A stretch of 64,000 bases of DNA from Canibacter zhuwentaonis (lineage in GTDB: Bacteria; Actinomycetota; Actinomycetes; Actinomycetales; Microbacteriaceae): contig NZ_JAHDSZ010000001.1 in NCBI RefSeq assembly GCF_018531145.1, positions 1-64,000 of the forward strand, written 5' to 3'. Numbering within the stretch: the stretch's first letter is position 1; the number at the start of each line of letters is the position of its first letter. Position numbers and translations under genes: made by a program. Below are positions 8,478 through 17,935 of the stretch, one piece after another. A model generated the notes under the pieces. The model did no database searches. It was not told the DNA's origin and was given only the letters and a program-made list of their open reading frames with translations.

Positions 8478-8948
8478 CTAATCTAGCCCCACTAGTTTGC
8501 GAATCCGCGCAACGTGACCGGTCGCTTTAACATTGTGCAGCGCCTCAACAACAACCCAGTTCTCGTCGAGAATAAAAGTCGACCTAATAACTCCCTGCAC
8601 AATTTTGCCGTACAGTTTCTTTTCGCCGTATGCGTTAAATTCGCTGTGCACAATCAGCTCAGGATCGCTCAGCAGGGGATACTCGAGACTGTCACGTTCG
8701 CTAAACTTCGCGAGCTTCTGTGGTAGGTCTTTGGAAATACCGATAAGCTGATACCCTGCGGCGAGCAACGCCGATTCGCTCTCTCTAAAATCGCAGGCTT
8801 CTTTTGTGCACCCCGGAGTCATTGCCGCCGGATAAAAGAAAATAATCGTTTTCTTGCCCTTAAACTCTGCCGCCTGCCGCTCTTTACCGTGCTGGTCTAA
8901 GAGTGTGAAGCCCGGGGCCGTGTCACCTTTTTTGAGTGAGTTAATCAT
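8478..8948 (-). CDS. bcp: Thiol peroxidase, Bcp/PrxQ family peroxiredoxin
   Basis: Reduces hydrogen peroxide and organic hydroperoxides in the cytoplasm. The 156 residues contain the peroxidatic C47 in TPGCTKEAC and a resolving cysteine C52 five residues later, the PrxQ spacing. The usual phenylalanine-tyrosine-proline strand FFYPAAMTPGC is intact, as is the late arginine in IRSTFILDE. The gene follows rsgA on the same strand with an 18-base gap, so it may be co-transcribed with the aroA-rsgA block. Ribosome binding is weak before the ATG. Confidence 0.92.
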   Translation of the reverse strand: MINSLKKGDTAPGFTLLDQHGKERQAAEFKGKKTIIFFYPAAMTPGCTKEACDFRESESALLAAGYQLIGISKDLPQKLAKFSERDSLEYPLLSDPELIVHSEFNAYGEKKLYGKIVQGVIRSTFILDENWVVVEALHNVKATGHVARIRKLVGLD

Positions 8949-8966
8949 GGCTAAATAATAGCAAAA

Positions 8967-10022
8967 CTAGATGACAGCAGAGCTTGAGCTGAGCAAATTC
9001 CGCAGTGACTTCAGCCGTTGTAGCTGTGCCGAGCTTAACACCGCCAGCGTCTCCGGGCTGTTAAGCTCACAGCCGTTAGTCACGGCGCTGTGCGAGCACC
9101 CCTTGGGGCAATCCGCTGTAATTTCGCTAAGCCCGTCAAAACTGTTGATAATAGCGGATTCGCTCACGTGACCAAGCCCAAAAGAACGCACGCCCGGGGT
9201 GTCAATAACCCAGCCGGTATCCGCCCCAAAATCGCACTGAAACGCCACAGACGATGAAGAAGTATGCCTGCCGCGCCCGGTGACAGTGTTAACTCGACCC
9301 GTGGCACGGCTCGCCTCCGGCACAAGCTCGTTAATCAGAGTTGATTTGCCAACGCCTGAATGCCCTATAAAAACTGTTGTGTTGCTAGCCAGCTTAGCGC
9401 GCAACCGATCCAACTGCCAGTCGGTTTTGGTGGTTGTGAAAATCTCAAGATCAAGCCCCTCGAAGTGGCGCAAAAACCCTTTCGGATCTGCCAAATCGGT
9501 TTTAGTAACGCACAGCATCGGGATTATTCCCGCGTCGTAAGCGGCCACGAGCGAGCGATCCACAAGCCCCACGCGCGGTGCCGGGTTGGCGGCCGCGGTT
9601 AAAACCAGCAGCTGTGTTGCGTTGGCTACCATAACCCGCTCTACGCGGTCGCTGTCGTCGGCGCTGCGTCGCAGCAGGGTACGCCGCGGATTAACCCGCA
9701 CAATTCTGCCGAGCGAGCCTGTCGCGCCAGAAAGCTCGCCAACAACCTGCACGCTGTCACCAATAACAATCGCCGTTTTTGCCAGCTCACGCGCTCGCGC
9801 ACAAACAACAGTGCGGGAGGCGGGCGTATCCGCCTCCAAAATCACGGTGTAGCGCCCCCGATCAACCCCGGTAACCATACCGGTTACGGCGTTTTTATGG
9901 GCGGGGCGAGTTTTGGTGCGGGGGCGGTTGGCTTTCGGATTGGGGCGAATCCGCACCCGCTCGCTGTAGTGCTCGTAGCGGTCGGCTGAGTCGTCTAACC
10001 AGGCTGGCACGCTAGCGGTCAC
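8967..10022 (-). CDS. rsgA: Ribosome small subunit-dependent GTPase RsgA
   Basis: A circularly permuted GTPase that assists late 30S maturation. In the 351 residues the GTPase motifs come in permuted order: G4 TKTD (173-176), G1 GHSGVGKS (220-227), G3 DTPG (274-277). Then comes the zinc knuckle with C305, C309, H311 and C318. An N-terminal OB-fold-like region precedes them (about 45-115). The start overlaps the end of aroA by 11 bases, the coupled aroA-rsgA pair common in actinobacteria. Confidence 0.93.
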   Translation of the reverse strand: MTASVPAWLDDSADRYEHYSERVRIRPNPKANRPRTKTRPAHKNAVTGMVTGVDRGRYTVILEADTPASRTVVCARARELAKTAIVIGDSVQVVGELSGATGSLGRIVRVNPRRTLLRRSADDSDRVERVMVANATQLLVLTAAANPAPRVGLVDRSLVAAYDAGIIPMLCVTKTDLADPKGFLRHFEGLDLEIFTTTKTDWQLDRLRAKLASNTTVFIGHSGVGKSTLINELVPEASRATGRVNTVTGRGRHTSSSSVAFQCDFGADTGWVIDTPGVRSFGLGHVSESAIINSFDGLSEITADCPKGCSHSAVTNGCELNSPETLAVLSSAQLQRLKSLRNLLSSSSAVI

Positions 10023-11454
10023 AATCGGTGTCAGGCATTGGAATGCTCGTGAGCGCGTTTTCGGGAAGCAGCAGGGTTGCGGCGGAGGTTACAGCAGTTG
10101 CGGCGGATGCGAGCTGCTCGCCGCGCAACAGCTGCCCCCACATCCGCACAAAATCGGGCATTGTTTTAGAAACGCACCCGATGTCGTCAATCTCAACTCC
10201 CGGCACGGCAAGCCCGATTAGCGCGCCGGTTGTCGCCATGCGGTGATCCGCGTAGCTGCGCCACACACCCGGGTTGAGGCGCGCCGGTGTGATTTTAATG
10301 CCGTCGCTAAGCTCCTGTGCCTTGCCGTCGAGGGCGTTAATTTCGGCAACGAGCGCGCTGATGCGGTCGGTTTCGTGGTGGCGGATGTGCCCGATACCAG
10401 TGATTTCGCTCGGCTCATCGGCAAGCGCGGCAAGCCCGATGAGGTTTGGTGCAAGCTCCCCGGCATCTGGCAGGTGCAGTTTCACGCCTTTAATTTTGCC
10501 CGTGCCACTGACTGTGAGCGTGCCCTGTGAGAGCTTAACTGCCGCGCCAAACAGCGGCAGCAGTTCGCGCAGGCGGTCACCAATCTGGGTTGTTGTAGCT
10601 GGCCAGTTGTGGATGCGCACTGTGCCGCCGGTAACCAGCGCGGCGGCTAAAAACGGTGCCGCGTTTGATAGGTCAGGCTCGATTGTTAGATCGCGAGCTG
10701 CTATTGTGCCCGGTTGCACGCGCCATTCGCCGGGGTGCTCGGCTGCGGTTGTAACGCCCCGGGCTGTAAGGGCAGCCAGGGTCATTTCAATATGCGGCAG
10801 GCTGGGGAGCTTATCGCCAGTATGCATGATGTGCATGCCCTGCTTAAATCGCGCCGCCGCCAGTAGCAGCCCCGAAACAAACTGGCTTGACTGTGATGCG
10901 TTAAGGCGTACCCGGCCGCCCTCAAGCGCGCCCCTGCCGTGCACGGTGAAGGGGAGCGCGTGCCTGCCGTCAGAGGCGATATCCGCCCCGAGGTCGACAA
11001 GAGCCGCGAGCACCGGGCGCATTGGGCGTTTGCGCGCGTAATGGTCGCCATCAAAGGCGACAGGGCCGGTGGCAAGGGTCGCCACAGCAGGCATAAACCG
11101 CATTACAGTGCCCGCCAGCCCGCAGTCAATCGTGGCGGGGCCCGTAAGCTCTGCGGGAGGGGTGATTGCGAGCTTGTAATTGAGCGTGTCTTTTGTTGTG
11201 AGTTTGCTAATTTTTACGCCCAGCGCCTCGAGCGCGGCGATCATCAAATCCGTGTCGCGCGACCTTAAAACCCCGCTCAGAGTGCTGGGACCGTCGGCGA
11301 GAGCTGCCAGAATCAGTTCCCTGTTGGTGAGCGATTTTGAGCCGGGCAGCGTAACCGTGCCGCGCAGCCGCGCTGTTGGCTGCAGCGCGAGCCACACGCC
11401 GCCGGGAGCGGCGGCCGCTGTTTCAATGCTCCGCAATTTATTAGCTATAAACAT
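10012..11454 (-). CDS. aroA: 3-phosphoshikimate 1-carboxyvinyltransferase (EPSP synthase)
   Basis: Sixth step of the shikimate pathway, joining shikimate 3-phosphate and PEP. At 480 residues it is slightly long for the family because of about 20 extra residues at the N-terminus and an Ala/Thr-rich C-terminal tail. LPGSKSLTNRELILAAL (from 36) is the substrate loop, and DCGLAGTVMRFMPA and SYADHRMATTGAL are further family signatures. Sixteen bases separate it from the ABC ATPase upstream, and it overlaps rsgA downstream, so transcription from the peptide transporter promoter is possible. Confidence 0.93.
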   Translation of the reverse strand: MFIANKLRSIETAAAAPGGVWLALQPTARLRGTVTLPGSKSLTNRELILAALADGPSTLSGVLRSRDTDLMIAALEALGVKISKLTTKDTLNYKLAITPPAELTGPATIDCGLAGTVMRFMPAVATLATGPVAFDGDHYARKRPMRPVLAALVDLGADIASDGRHALPFTVHGRGALEGGRVRLNASQSSQFVSGLLLAAARFKQGMHIMHTGDKLPSLPHIEMTLAALTARGVTTAAEHPGEWRVQPGTIAARDLTIEPDLSNAAPFLAAALVTGGTVRIHNWPATTTQIGDRLRELLPLFGAAVKLSQGTLTVSGTGKIKGVKLHLPDAGELAPNLIGLAALADEPSEITGIGHIRHHETDRISALVAEINALDGKAQELSDGIKITPARLNPGVWRSYADHRMATTGALIGLAVPGVEIDDIGCVSKTMPDFVRMWGQLLRGEQLASAATAVTSAATLLLPENALTSIPMPDTDCDR

Positions 11455-11470
11455 AATTTTAGCCTACCCG

Positions 11471-12223
11471 CTATCCTAGGATTCCTCCAGCGGCGCGAGT
11501 TAGCGCGGTTGTATAAGGGTGTTGCGGATCGCGCAAAACGCGCTCAACTTCCCCCTGCTCAACAATTTCACCGTCTTTTAGCACCGCCATAGTGTCGGCC
11601 AGCAGCGGCACAATTGCCAGATCGTGAGTTACCGTGATAAACGTGATTTTGCGTGAGCTGACCGCGCTGCTGATCGCGGAAATAAACTGCTGCCGCGCGA
11701 GCACATCTAGTGCGCTCACCGGCTCGTCGGCGATAACAATTGCGGGATCTGTTATGAGCGCGCGCACAGCGGCCAGGCGTTGGCGCTGGCCGCCGCTAAA
11801 CTCGTGCGGAAAACGCTCGGGTGCGTCTGCTGGCAGGTGCATTTGCGCGAGCAGCTGGGCGAGTTTCTGATCCCGGTTGCGCTGGTTTTTTGCGGGCTCT
11901 AGCAGGCTTTTACGGAGCGGTAAAAAGGGGTTAAAACCGCTTCCGGGATCTTGAAAAATAACCCCGGTTTCAGCCCGCAACCGCTTTAGTGTGTGCGCTC
12001 GCGCAGGATTTATTGCAGCGCCTCTGAATAGGCACTCGCCGCTGCTCAGTGTGACAATTCCGAGCAGTGTGTTGAGCAGGGTTGTTTTGCCGCTGCCTGA
12101 TCCGCCAACTATTGCCAGGCGCGCGCCTGTTGCAACTGTGAGCGAAACGTTTTGCAGCGCTGTTGTGTGTGCGTCGTACTGTTTGCTGGCGTTGCGCAAC
12201 TCAAAAACCGCGGGAGCTGTCAT
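11471..12223 (-). CDS. Oligopeptide ABC transporter ATP-binding protein (DppF/OppF type)
   Basis: One of two ATPases of a peptide importer. The 250 residues contain Walker A GGSGSGKT (40-47), a Q-loop FQDP, signature FSGGQRQR, Walker B IVIADEP and H-loop THDLA. The C-terminal PHPYTTALT-like segment (QHPYTTALTRAAGG) typical of Opp/Dpp ATPases is present, though the usual iron-sulfur or zinc extension is short. It lies one base after the fused permease-ATPase gene and is the last transporter gene of the operon. Confidence 0.9.
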   Translation of the reverse strand: MTAPAVFELRNASKQYDAHTTALQNVSLTVATGARLAIVGGSGSGKTTLLNTLLGIVTLSSGECLFRGAAINPARAHTLKRLRAETGVIFQDPGSGFNPFLPLRKSLLEPAKNQRNRDQKLAQLLAQMHLPADAPERFPHEFSGGQRQRLAAVRALITDPAIVIADEPVSALDVLARQQFISAISSAVSSRKITFITVTHDLAIVPLLADTMAVLKDGEIVEQGEVERVLRDPQHPYTTALTRAAGGILG

Positions 12224-12224
12224 G

Positions 12225-14165
12225 TTAGGATACCTCTGTGTTCGGCACGGTTGTGCCTGGTGCGGATGCTTCTGGTGCGGTGGTGTTGCGCGCGGCGGTA
12301 TTGGGAGTGGTTTTATTGGATGCGGGGGTTTCCGCAGCGGATGTGCCTGATACGGGGGTGCCTCGCACGGTCGTTTTAATAAGGCTCGCCGCGAGCAGCT
12401 GCTTGCTCACCCGGTGCTGTGGGCGCGCGAAAAACTCGGCGGCGGTGTTCGCCTCAACTATTGCGCCCTGATCCATAACCACAACGTGATCGGCGAGCTG
12501 CCGCACCTGCGCCATATCGTGAGTTATAAAAAGCAGGGTGCGTGAACCCGAGCTGGTCAAATTCTTGAGCAGCTCGAGAATCTGCACGCGCACTGTGGCA
12601 TCGAGCGAGCTGGTAATTTCATCGGCAATTAGCAGTTGCGGATCAGCGCTCAGCGCCGCAGCAATAGCGGCGCGCTGGCGCTGTCCGCCTGAAAGCTCGT
12701 GCGGATACTTTTTAAGCAGGTGCGGTGCGAGCCCCACCTGTTGCGCGAGTTTTTGTAGCTCGGCTGCTGTTTCTGGCGGACTTAGCCGGTAGTGGTGTCG
12801 TAGCGCGGTTGTTATCTGCGAGCCGATTTTCATAACCGGGTTAAGCGCCGTTTTTGGTTCTTGAAAAACGTAGGCGATTTCTGCGCCGCGCAGCTTGGCG
12901 CACTCGTCGTCGGTGAGCTGGGTTGTGTCGCGCGCTTCAAAAAATATACTTCCTCGAGTTTGCAGGTGCTGCGGCAGCAGCTGCGCAATTGCCAGCGCGG
13001 TGATGGTTTTGCCGCTGCCGGACGCACCAATTAGCGCGGTACGCGAGCCTTTTTTAACGCTAAGATGCAGAGGACCTACGATTTTTTGCCCCTGTTCGTT
13101 GGCGATGCTGAGCTTGCGCAGTTCAAGATACGCGCTGACCGACTGATTCGCCGCGACTGTTGCGTCGGCTGCCTGGGCGGTCTGAGCTGCCGGAGTTCTG
13201 GCAGCAACTAGGTCTGCACCCGTAACTGGACTCGCGCTCGCAACCGGATCCGCACCAGCAACCTGAGTTACGCCCGTATTCCGAATACCCGTGACCTTTG
13301 GGGTGTCGAGCGGGCTTGCGGCGGTGGCTCGCGGATCCGCCGTATACCGCAGAATATCACCCAGAATGAAGCAGGACAGTGCGAACAGGGTGAGCGCAAT
13401 GCCCGGCACGAAAGTTGCCAGCGGATACAGATTGATAGCCTGCTGCGACTGTGCCAGCATTTTTCCCCACGAGACAGTGTCGTGGGCGAGTCCAAACCCG
13501 AGGTATGACAGGCTCGACTCTGCCAACACTGCGCTTCCAGCGACGAGCGCGCCCTGTGTGTACACGGTAGGGAGCACGCTCCTAACCGCGTGCCGCCAGA
13601 ACACGGTGTGCTGGTTAATGCCGCTCACCGTCGCGGTCATAACATAGTCGAGTTTCAGCACCTGCGCGAGCTGCGCGCGCAAATTGCGGCTGAGCGCAAC
13701 CCCGCCGCCCAGCGACAGGCTGATAAGCACCGTCCAGAAACCGTTGCCAATTGCCGCCACCAGCATAATCGCCACCAGCAACGTTGGAAAAGCGATTAGA
13801 ACGTCGATCACAACGCTTGAGATGCCCTGCAAAATGCGGGGACCGCGTACTGTGAGCGCCGCCAATAGAATGCTCAACAGCGCGGCGCAAACCCCGCACG
13901 AAAGCGCCACCGCAATGGTTATGCGGCTTCCCGCAAGCAGTCGCGAGAGAGTATCGCGCCCGCTGCCGTCGGTGCCTAAGAGGTGCTCAGCTGATGAGGG
14001 CTGCCACAGTTTGCCAGTTAGTGTAGCGGCGGGGTCATAGGGGGTAAAAAAGTAAGACGCAAGGGCTGCCGCGCAGGTGAGCGTGATCACGGTGAGCGCG
14101 AACACGGCGAAACGGTTTTTTTTAATCGCCAGCAGCAGCCGCTTTGAATAGTGTTTTGAGATCAT
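12225..14165 (-). CDS. Fused oligopeptide ABC permease (DppC) and ATPase (DppD)
   Basis: A single 646-residue chain carries two normally separate subunits. Residues about 1-280 are a DppC permease with six hydrophobic segments and the coupling loop ending RHAVRSVLP (191-199). Residues about 290-345 are an Ala/Thr/Val-rich linker with repeated VAGADPVASA-like units. Residues 346-590 are a DppD ATPase: Walker A GASGSGKT (380-387), FQEPKTALNP, signature LSGGQRQR (491-498), Walker B LLIADE, H-loop ITHD. A degenerate T/A/P-rich tail follows (about 600-646). It overlaps the DppB gene by four bases. Fusion rather than sequencing error is supported by the continuous frame and the structured linker. 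Confidence 0.9.
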   Translation of the reverse strand: MISKHYSKRLLLAIKKNRFAVFALTVITLTCAAALASYFFTPYDPAATLTGKLWQPSSAEHLLGTDGSGRDTLSRLLAGSRITIAVALSCGVCAALLSILLAALTVRGPRILQGISSVVIDVLIAFPTLLVAIMLVAAIGNGFWTVLISLSLGGGVALSRNLRAQLAQVLKLDYVMTATVSGINQHTVFWRHAVRSVLPTVYTQGALVAGSAVLAESSLSYLGFGLAHDTVSWGKMLAQSQQAINLYPLATFVPGIALTLFALSCFILGDILRYTADPRATAASPLDTPKVTGIRNTGVTQVAGADPVASASPVTGADLVAARTPAAQTAQAADATVAANQSVSAYLELRKLSIANEQGQKIVGPLHLSVKKGSRTALIGASGSGKTITALAIAQLLPQHLQTRGSIFFEARDTTQLTDDECAKLRGAEIAYVFQEPKTALNPVMKIGSQITTALRHHYRLSPPETAAELQKLAQQVGLAPHLLKKYPHELSGGQRQRAAIAAALSADPQLLIADEITSSLDATVRVQILELLKNLTSSGSRTLLFITHDMAQVRQLADHVVVMDQGAIVEANTAAEFFARPQHRVSKQLLAASLIKTTVRGTPVSGTSAAETPASNKTTPNTAARNTTAPEASAPGTTVPNTEVS

Positions 14166-15124
14166 TTTCTAACCTCTGTGCGAAGCCTCGGGTCAATAAG
14201 TTTTTGCGCCAGATCAATAATAAAGCCCAGCACCAGAATGAAACTGGTTATTAGCAGCAGCACGCTGGCGACTTTGGGCAGATCGCGCCCGCCAATATCG
14301 GCAACAAGCATACTGCCAATTCCCGGGAGCGCGTAGAGGCGCTCAATAACAACGCTGGAAACAATCATAGTTGCCAGCTGCACCCCAAAAACACCCAGCA
14401 GGTTAAGCCCCGCCTGCGGCATCCCAAACCGCAAAACCGCCTGCATTCTGGTGAGCCCGAAACTCATACCCGTTAGCACCGGCGCTGAGCGCACCGCGTC
14501 GAGCACAGAGCTGCGCACAAAACGAAACACTATTGCGGCCTCAATAATGCCGATTGTGAGCGCGGGTAAAAATAGTGAGCGGAGCGCGGATAGCGGATCC
14601 TGCCAGCCGGTGGGGTTAAATCCCTGCGCTGGAAAAACCCCAAGGCGCAGGCTGAAAACGGAGATAATAATGAGTGCGATCAACACAAGAGGTGCGGCGG
14701 CAATAGTAAACCCGCTTGCTGTGGCAACATCCGCTCCCGTGTGACCTGCGCGATAGCCGCCCCAGAATCCGAGCGGCACGGCAATTAAAAGCGTGATCAA
14801 AAACGCCATCGCAACAAGCGGCAGGGAGATTGTGGCGCGCCAGGCTAGCTGATCCGCTATTGAAAGCCCCGAAATTAGCGAGGTGCCCAGATTGCCCTGC
14901 AGAAAATCGAAAATCCATTTGAAATACTGCACGTGCAGGGGCTGATCGAGCCCGAGCCGGGTGCGAATTTCCGCGATTTCTGCAGGGGTTGCGGTGGTGC
15001 CGCCGATTATCTGGGCAACATCTCCGGGCAGCAGCCAGATCGTGCCGAAAATGAGAATGCTCGCCAGTAGCCACCCAAAAATAAAAAGCACAAACTGTTT
15101 CAGGATCTGGCGAAGCACGCTCAT
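14162..15124 (-). CDS. Oligopeptide ABC transporter permease (DppB type)
   Basis: Inner-membrane channel subunit, 320 residues, with six predicted hydrophobic segments beginning QFVLFIFGWLLASILIFG. The DppB N-terminal motif LPGDVAQIIGG and the coupling loop containing RMQAVLRFGMPQA are present. It lies 15 bases after the substrate-binding protein and overlaps the fused DppCD by four bases, so the transporter is translated as a coupled unit. Confidence 0.9.
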   Translation of the reverse strand: MSVLRQILKQFVLFIFGWLLASILIFGTIWLLPGDVAQIIGGTTATPAEIAEIRTRLGLDQPLHVQYFKWIFDFLQGNLGTSLISGLSIADQLAWRATISLPLVAMAFLITLLIAVPLGFWGGYRAGHTGADVATASGFTIAAAPLVLIALIIISVFSLRLGVFPAQGFNPTGWQDPLSALRSLFLPALTIGIIEAAIVFRFVRSSVLDAVRSAPVLTGMSFGLTRMQAVLRFGMPQAGLNLLGVFGVQLATMIVSSVVIERLYALPGIGSMLVADIGGRDLPKVASVLLLITSFILVLGFIIDLAQKLIDPRLRTEVRK

Positions 15125-15139
15125 CTTAAAACCGCAAAA

Positions 15140-16687
15140 CTATTTTTTCGCGGTCACGTCTTCCATGTTGAGGCGCGAGTTGGTGTTGGCCGTTGGAAAC
15201 CCGGTAACACCGTTACGAATCACAAGCGTTGGAGTGTAATTATAAAGCCATTTTGCGGGCGCCTGCTCGGCAACCAGGGTTGCTGCCTCGGTCAGCAGTT
15301 TCTCCTGGGTTTTGGTATCCAAGGCGAGCAGCGACTTTTTGTACAACTTTGCAACTTCTGGGCTGTTGAAACCGAAATAGTAGGCGGGGTTTGTGTAGTT
15401 CGCAAAATCGTTTGCCTCGGCGTGATCAACATAGCTGATGTCGTAGTCTTTGTCGCTGTACACTTTTTTCAGCCAGGTGCTAAACTCGACCAGCTCCAGT
15501 TTAGCGTCAAAACCAACCGCGCGCAGCTGCTCAATGATAATGTCGAGAGGAGCCTGATCGTAGAAGTTGGGCGCGGTAATTGTGATAGCGGATCCGCTCA
15601 GCCCGTTTGCTGTGAGCACCTCGCGAGCTTTTTGCGGATCGTAGGCATTAATCGCGGTGAGGTCTTTGTACCCCGTCTCAAGCTCGGTGATTGGAGAACC
15701 CAGGGGGAGTCCGCCGCCGTTTTGTGACTGGATAATCGCGTCGGTGTCTATCGCCATGCTCACAGCCCTGCGAATGTCAGGGTTGTTGAACGGCGCGCGA
15801 TTTGAGTTGTAGGCGAGAGTGAAAACGTCAGTGCTAGAAGCGCGTACGAGCTTGTATTCTGTGTTGTTTGCAAACTCGTCACGCAGGTTTGACCCCAGCG
15901 CGGTATGCACGTCGAGCGTGCCGTCTTTAAGTGCGTTCACAGCGGCGCGACCGTCTGGAATAAAGCGGAAAGTAACGTTCGCGAGTTTAGCGGCCTCTGA
16001 CCAGTAGTTTTCATTTTTAGCCAGGGTTATTCTGTCGCCCTGTTGCCACTGTGCCAGCGTGAAAGAACCTGTGCCGATTGCGGTATTGTTAAGGTCGTTG
16101 TTTTCGGTTGAACTGAAAATAATACCGTTGCGCCCCGCCAGCAGCCAGTTGAGCATGGCGTTGGGTTCGTTCAGGTTTACAGTCACAGCGTATTTACCGG
16201 TTGCTTTCACCTCAACTCCGCCGAGCTTAAGTTTTTCTTTGTTTAGCCCGCGAGTTAGTGAGTGCACAACATCTTCGCTGTCAAACTCACTGCCGTCGTG
16301 GAACTTAACACCGCTGCGCAGTTTAAAACTGTAGCTTTTACCATCCGCGCTCACCTCTGGCAGGCTCGCCGCGAGCTTGGGCACATACTCGTTAACGGTG
16401 CCCGGTTTCAGCGCAATTAGCCCCTGATAAACATTGTCGAGCAGGATCTGGTCGAGCGCAACCCCGGCGGTTTCGCGAATATTAAGGTTGGTTGGCTCCA
16501 GCACTAGCCCGACCGTGATGTTTTGCGGTTTCGCCCTGTCGCTGTTGAGCGCAAAAGCCGCAACCAGAATTAGCGTGAGCGTGGCAATTGCGGCGAGCGC
16601 AATTAAGAGCGGTTTTGTCTGCTTAGTTTGCGTGCGTTTTTGGTATTTTTCAGATAGCGCGTTATCATTGTTTTGTGACTGACTCAT
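15140..16687 (-). CDS. Oligopeptide ABC transporter substrate-binding protein (family 5)
   Basis: Captures peptides outside the membrane for the DppB/DppCD/DppF importer. The 515 residues begin with a basic stretch and one hydrophobic segment (about 26-48), then the SBP_bac_5 fold with FKLRSGVKFHDGSEF as its hallmark. There is no lipobox cysteine after the hydrophobic segment, so it is probably held by an uncleaved N-terminal anchor or released, rather than being a lipoprotein as is common in Gram-positives. AAGGA precedes the ATG. First gene of the operon. Confidence 0.9.
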   Translation of the reverse strand: MSQSQNNDNALSEKYQKRTQTKQTKPLLIALAAIATLTLILVAAFALNSDRAKPQNITVGLVLEPTNLNIRETAGVALDQILLDNVYQGLIALKPGTVNEYVPKLAASLPEVSADGKSYSFKLRSGVKFHDGSEFDSEDVVHSLTRGLNKEKLKLGGVEVKATGKYAVTVNLNEPNAMLNWLLAGRNGIIFSSTENNDLNNTAIGTGSFTLAQWQQGDRITLAKNENYWSEAAKLANVTFRFIPDGRAAVNALKDGTLDVHTALGSNLRDEFANNTEYKLVRASSTDVFTLAYNSNRAPFNNPDIRRAVSMAIDTDAIIQSQNGGGLPLGSPITELETGYKDLTAINAYDPQKAREVLTANGLSGSAITITAPNFYDQAPLDIIIEQLRAVGFDAKLELVEFSTWLKKVYSDKDYDISYVDHAEANDFANYTNPAYYFGFNSPEVAKLYKKSLLALDTKTQEKLLTEAATLVAEQAPAKWLYNYTPTLVIRNGVTGFPTANTNSRLNMEDVTAKK

Positions 16688-16746
16688 TTTAAGGCATCCT
16701 TATGTAGCGGTTGGGCATTGTTTTGGGTAAAAACAAATTATCAAGC

Positions 16747-16752
16747 ATTATA
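16747..16752 (-). promoter_or_regulatory. -10 box of the peptide transporter operon
   Basis: TATAAT on the minus strand, 60 bases upstream of the substrate-binding protein start. No convincing -35 is seen at 16-18 bases, which suggests help from an activator. Confidence 0.45.
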
Positions 16753-16852
16753 CTCCACTTGAGAGCGAAAACCGGTTATACGCCTGACAAAATAACGAGT
16801 TTTGTAAATATCTTTTGTGCGGTTAATCAGTTAAGCGGCAGTATTCTGGATA

Positions 16853-17935
16853 GTGATGAATACCACTGATATTGCTTCGCAGGTGCAGGTTAGTGAGCGT
16901 GATAGCGTGCTTAAAATCACGCTAAATCGACCCGCGCAGTTAAACGCGCTAACAGCGCAAATGTGCAGCACAATCACATCCGCTATCAAAGGTTGCGCAG
17001 ATTCGCACGAGCTGATTTTGTTTGACAGCAGCAGCCCGAAAGGGTTTTGCGGTGGCGGCGATGTGAAGGTTATTGCGGGCAACGATGCTGCGGCGACTGC
17101 GTTTTTAATGGACGAGTACGAAAAAGACTACTGGGTCGCCAAAAGCCCCGTGCCGGTGGTTGCGCTGATGGGCGGAGTCACAATGGGTGGCGGGCTCGGC
17201 ATCGGGGCACACGCGCGGTATCGGGTGGTTGATGAAACGAGCCTTTTGGCGATGCCCGAAACGCGAATTGGCGGCGTGCCAGACGCCGGCATGAACGAGT
17301 TTTTGGCGCGCACTGGCAACTGTTTTGGCGAACTCGTGGCGGTATGCAGCTTGAATTTCAGGGCGGGCGACGCGCTCGCGGCGCAGCTTGCCGACTACTA
17401 TATTCCGAGTAAGCTGCACGCCGAGCTGCGGCGGCGACTGTTTGCGGGCGAAAATCCGCAGCGCGTGTGCGAGAGCCTCAGCGAGCCCGCGCCGGCAGCG
17501 CCCGTGTTTGAGTTTGCCGCGAGCATCGACCGCGATTTTCAGGCACTTGCGGCGGCGGATCCGCTCACAAGACTGCGCGAGTTTGGCGAGCTGCTGCATG
17601 ATGCTGATAAGAAAACGGTGCTTGACTCCTTTGCGAGCGTGAGTGTGATAGCGGCGGCTGTAGCGCTGGAGCGGATCTATCGCCTGCGTGAAAAAGCGCG
17701 CAGCACTCTTGAAATACTGCGCTCTGACCTGCTCGTTTTTAGGCGTTTTGTGCTGCACCGCAATTTCGTTGAGGGGGTGCGCGCACGGCTTGTTGATAAG
17801 GACAATAAGCCCTATTTTGTGCCCGGTTCAATCGCGGATGCGAGCGCTGCGCAGCTTGCGGAGTTTTTAGACGCGCCGCCCAGTATTAGGGAGCAGGAGA
17901 TTTTAGCGTCTTGGCAGGCGCGCTTTGAGTTGTGA
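16853..17935 (+). CDS. Enoyl-CoA hydratase/isomerase family, 3-hydroxyisobutyryl-CoA hydrolase type
   Basis: A crotonase-fold enzyme of 360 residues, the length of HIBYL-CoA hydrolases (valine breakdown) and longer than simple hydratases. The oxyanion-hole motifs GFCGGGDVK and MGGVTMGGGLGIG are intact, and ETRIGGVPDAGMNEFLAR matches the hydrolase subgroup, in which the glutamate acts in thioester cleavage. Start is GTG at 16853 or the ATG three bases on. No other valine-degradation gene lies nearby, so the substrate is uncertain. Confidence 0.85.
   Translation: MMNTTDIASQVQVSERDSVLKITLNRPAQLNALTAQMCSTITSAIKGCADSHELILFDSSSPKGFCGGGDVKVIAGNDAAATAFLMDEYEKDYWVAKSPVPVVALMGGVTMGGGLGIGAHARYRVVDETSLLAMPETRIGGVPDAGMNEFLARTGNCFGELVAVCSLNFRAGDALAAQLADYYIPSKLHAELRRRLFAGENPQRVCESLSEPAPAAPVFEFAASIDRDFQALAAADPLTRLREFGELLHDADKKTVLDSFASVSVIAAAVALERIYRLREKARSTLEILRSDLLVFRRFVLHRNFVEGVRARLVDKDNKPYFVPGSIADASAAQLAEFLDAPPSIREQEILASWQARFEL

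Noticed and set aside
10274-11041. 255-codon plus-strand frame inside aroA
   Set aside because: Serine/arginine-rich antisense shadow of a clear EPSP synthase.
17105-17758. 217-codon minus-strand frame inside the crotonase-family gene
   Set aside because: Antisense of a well-supported gene, no recognisable fold.
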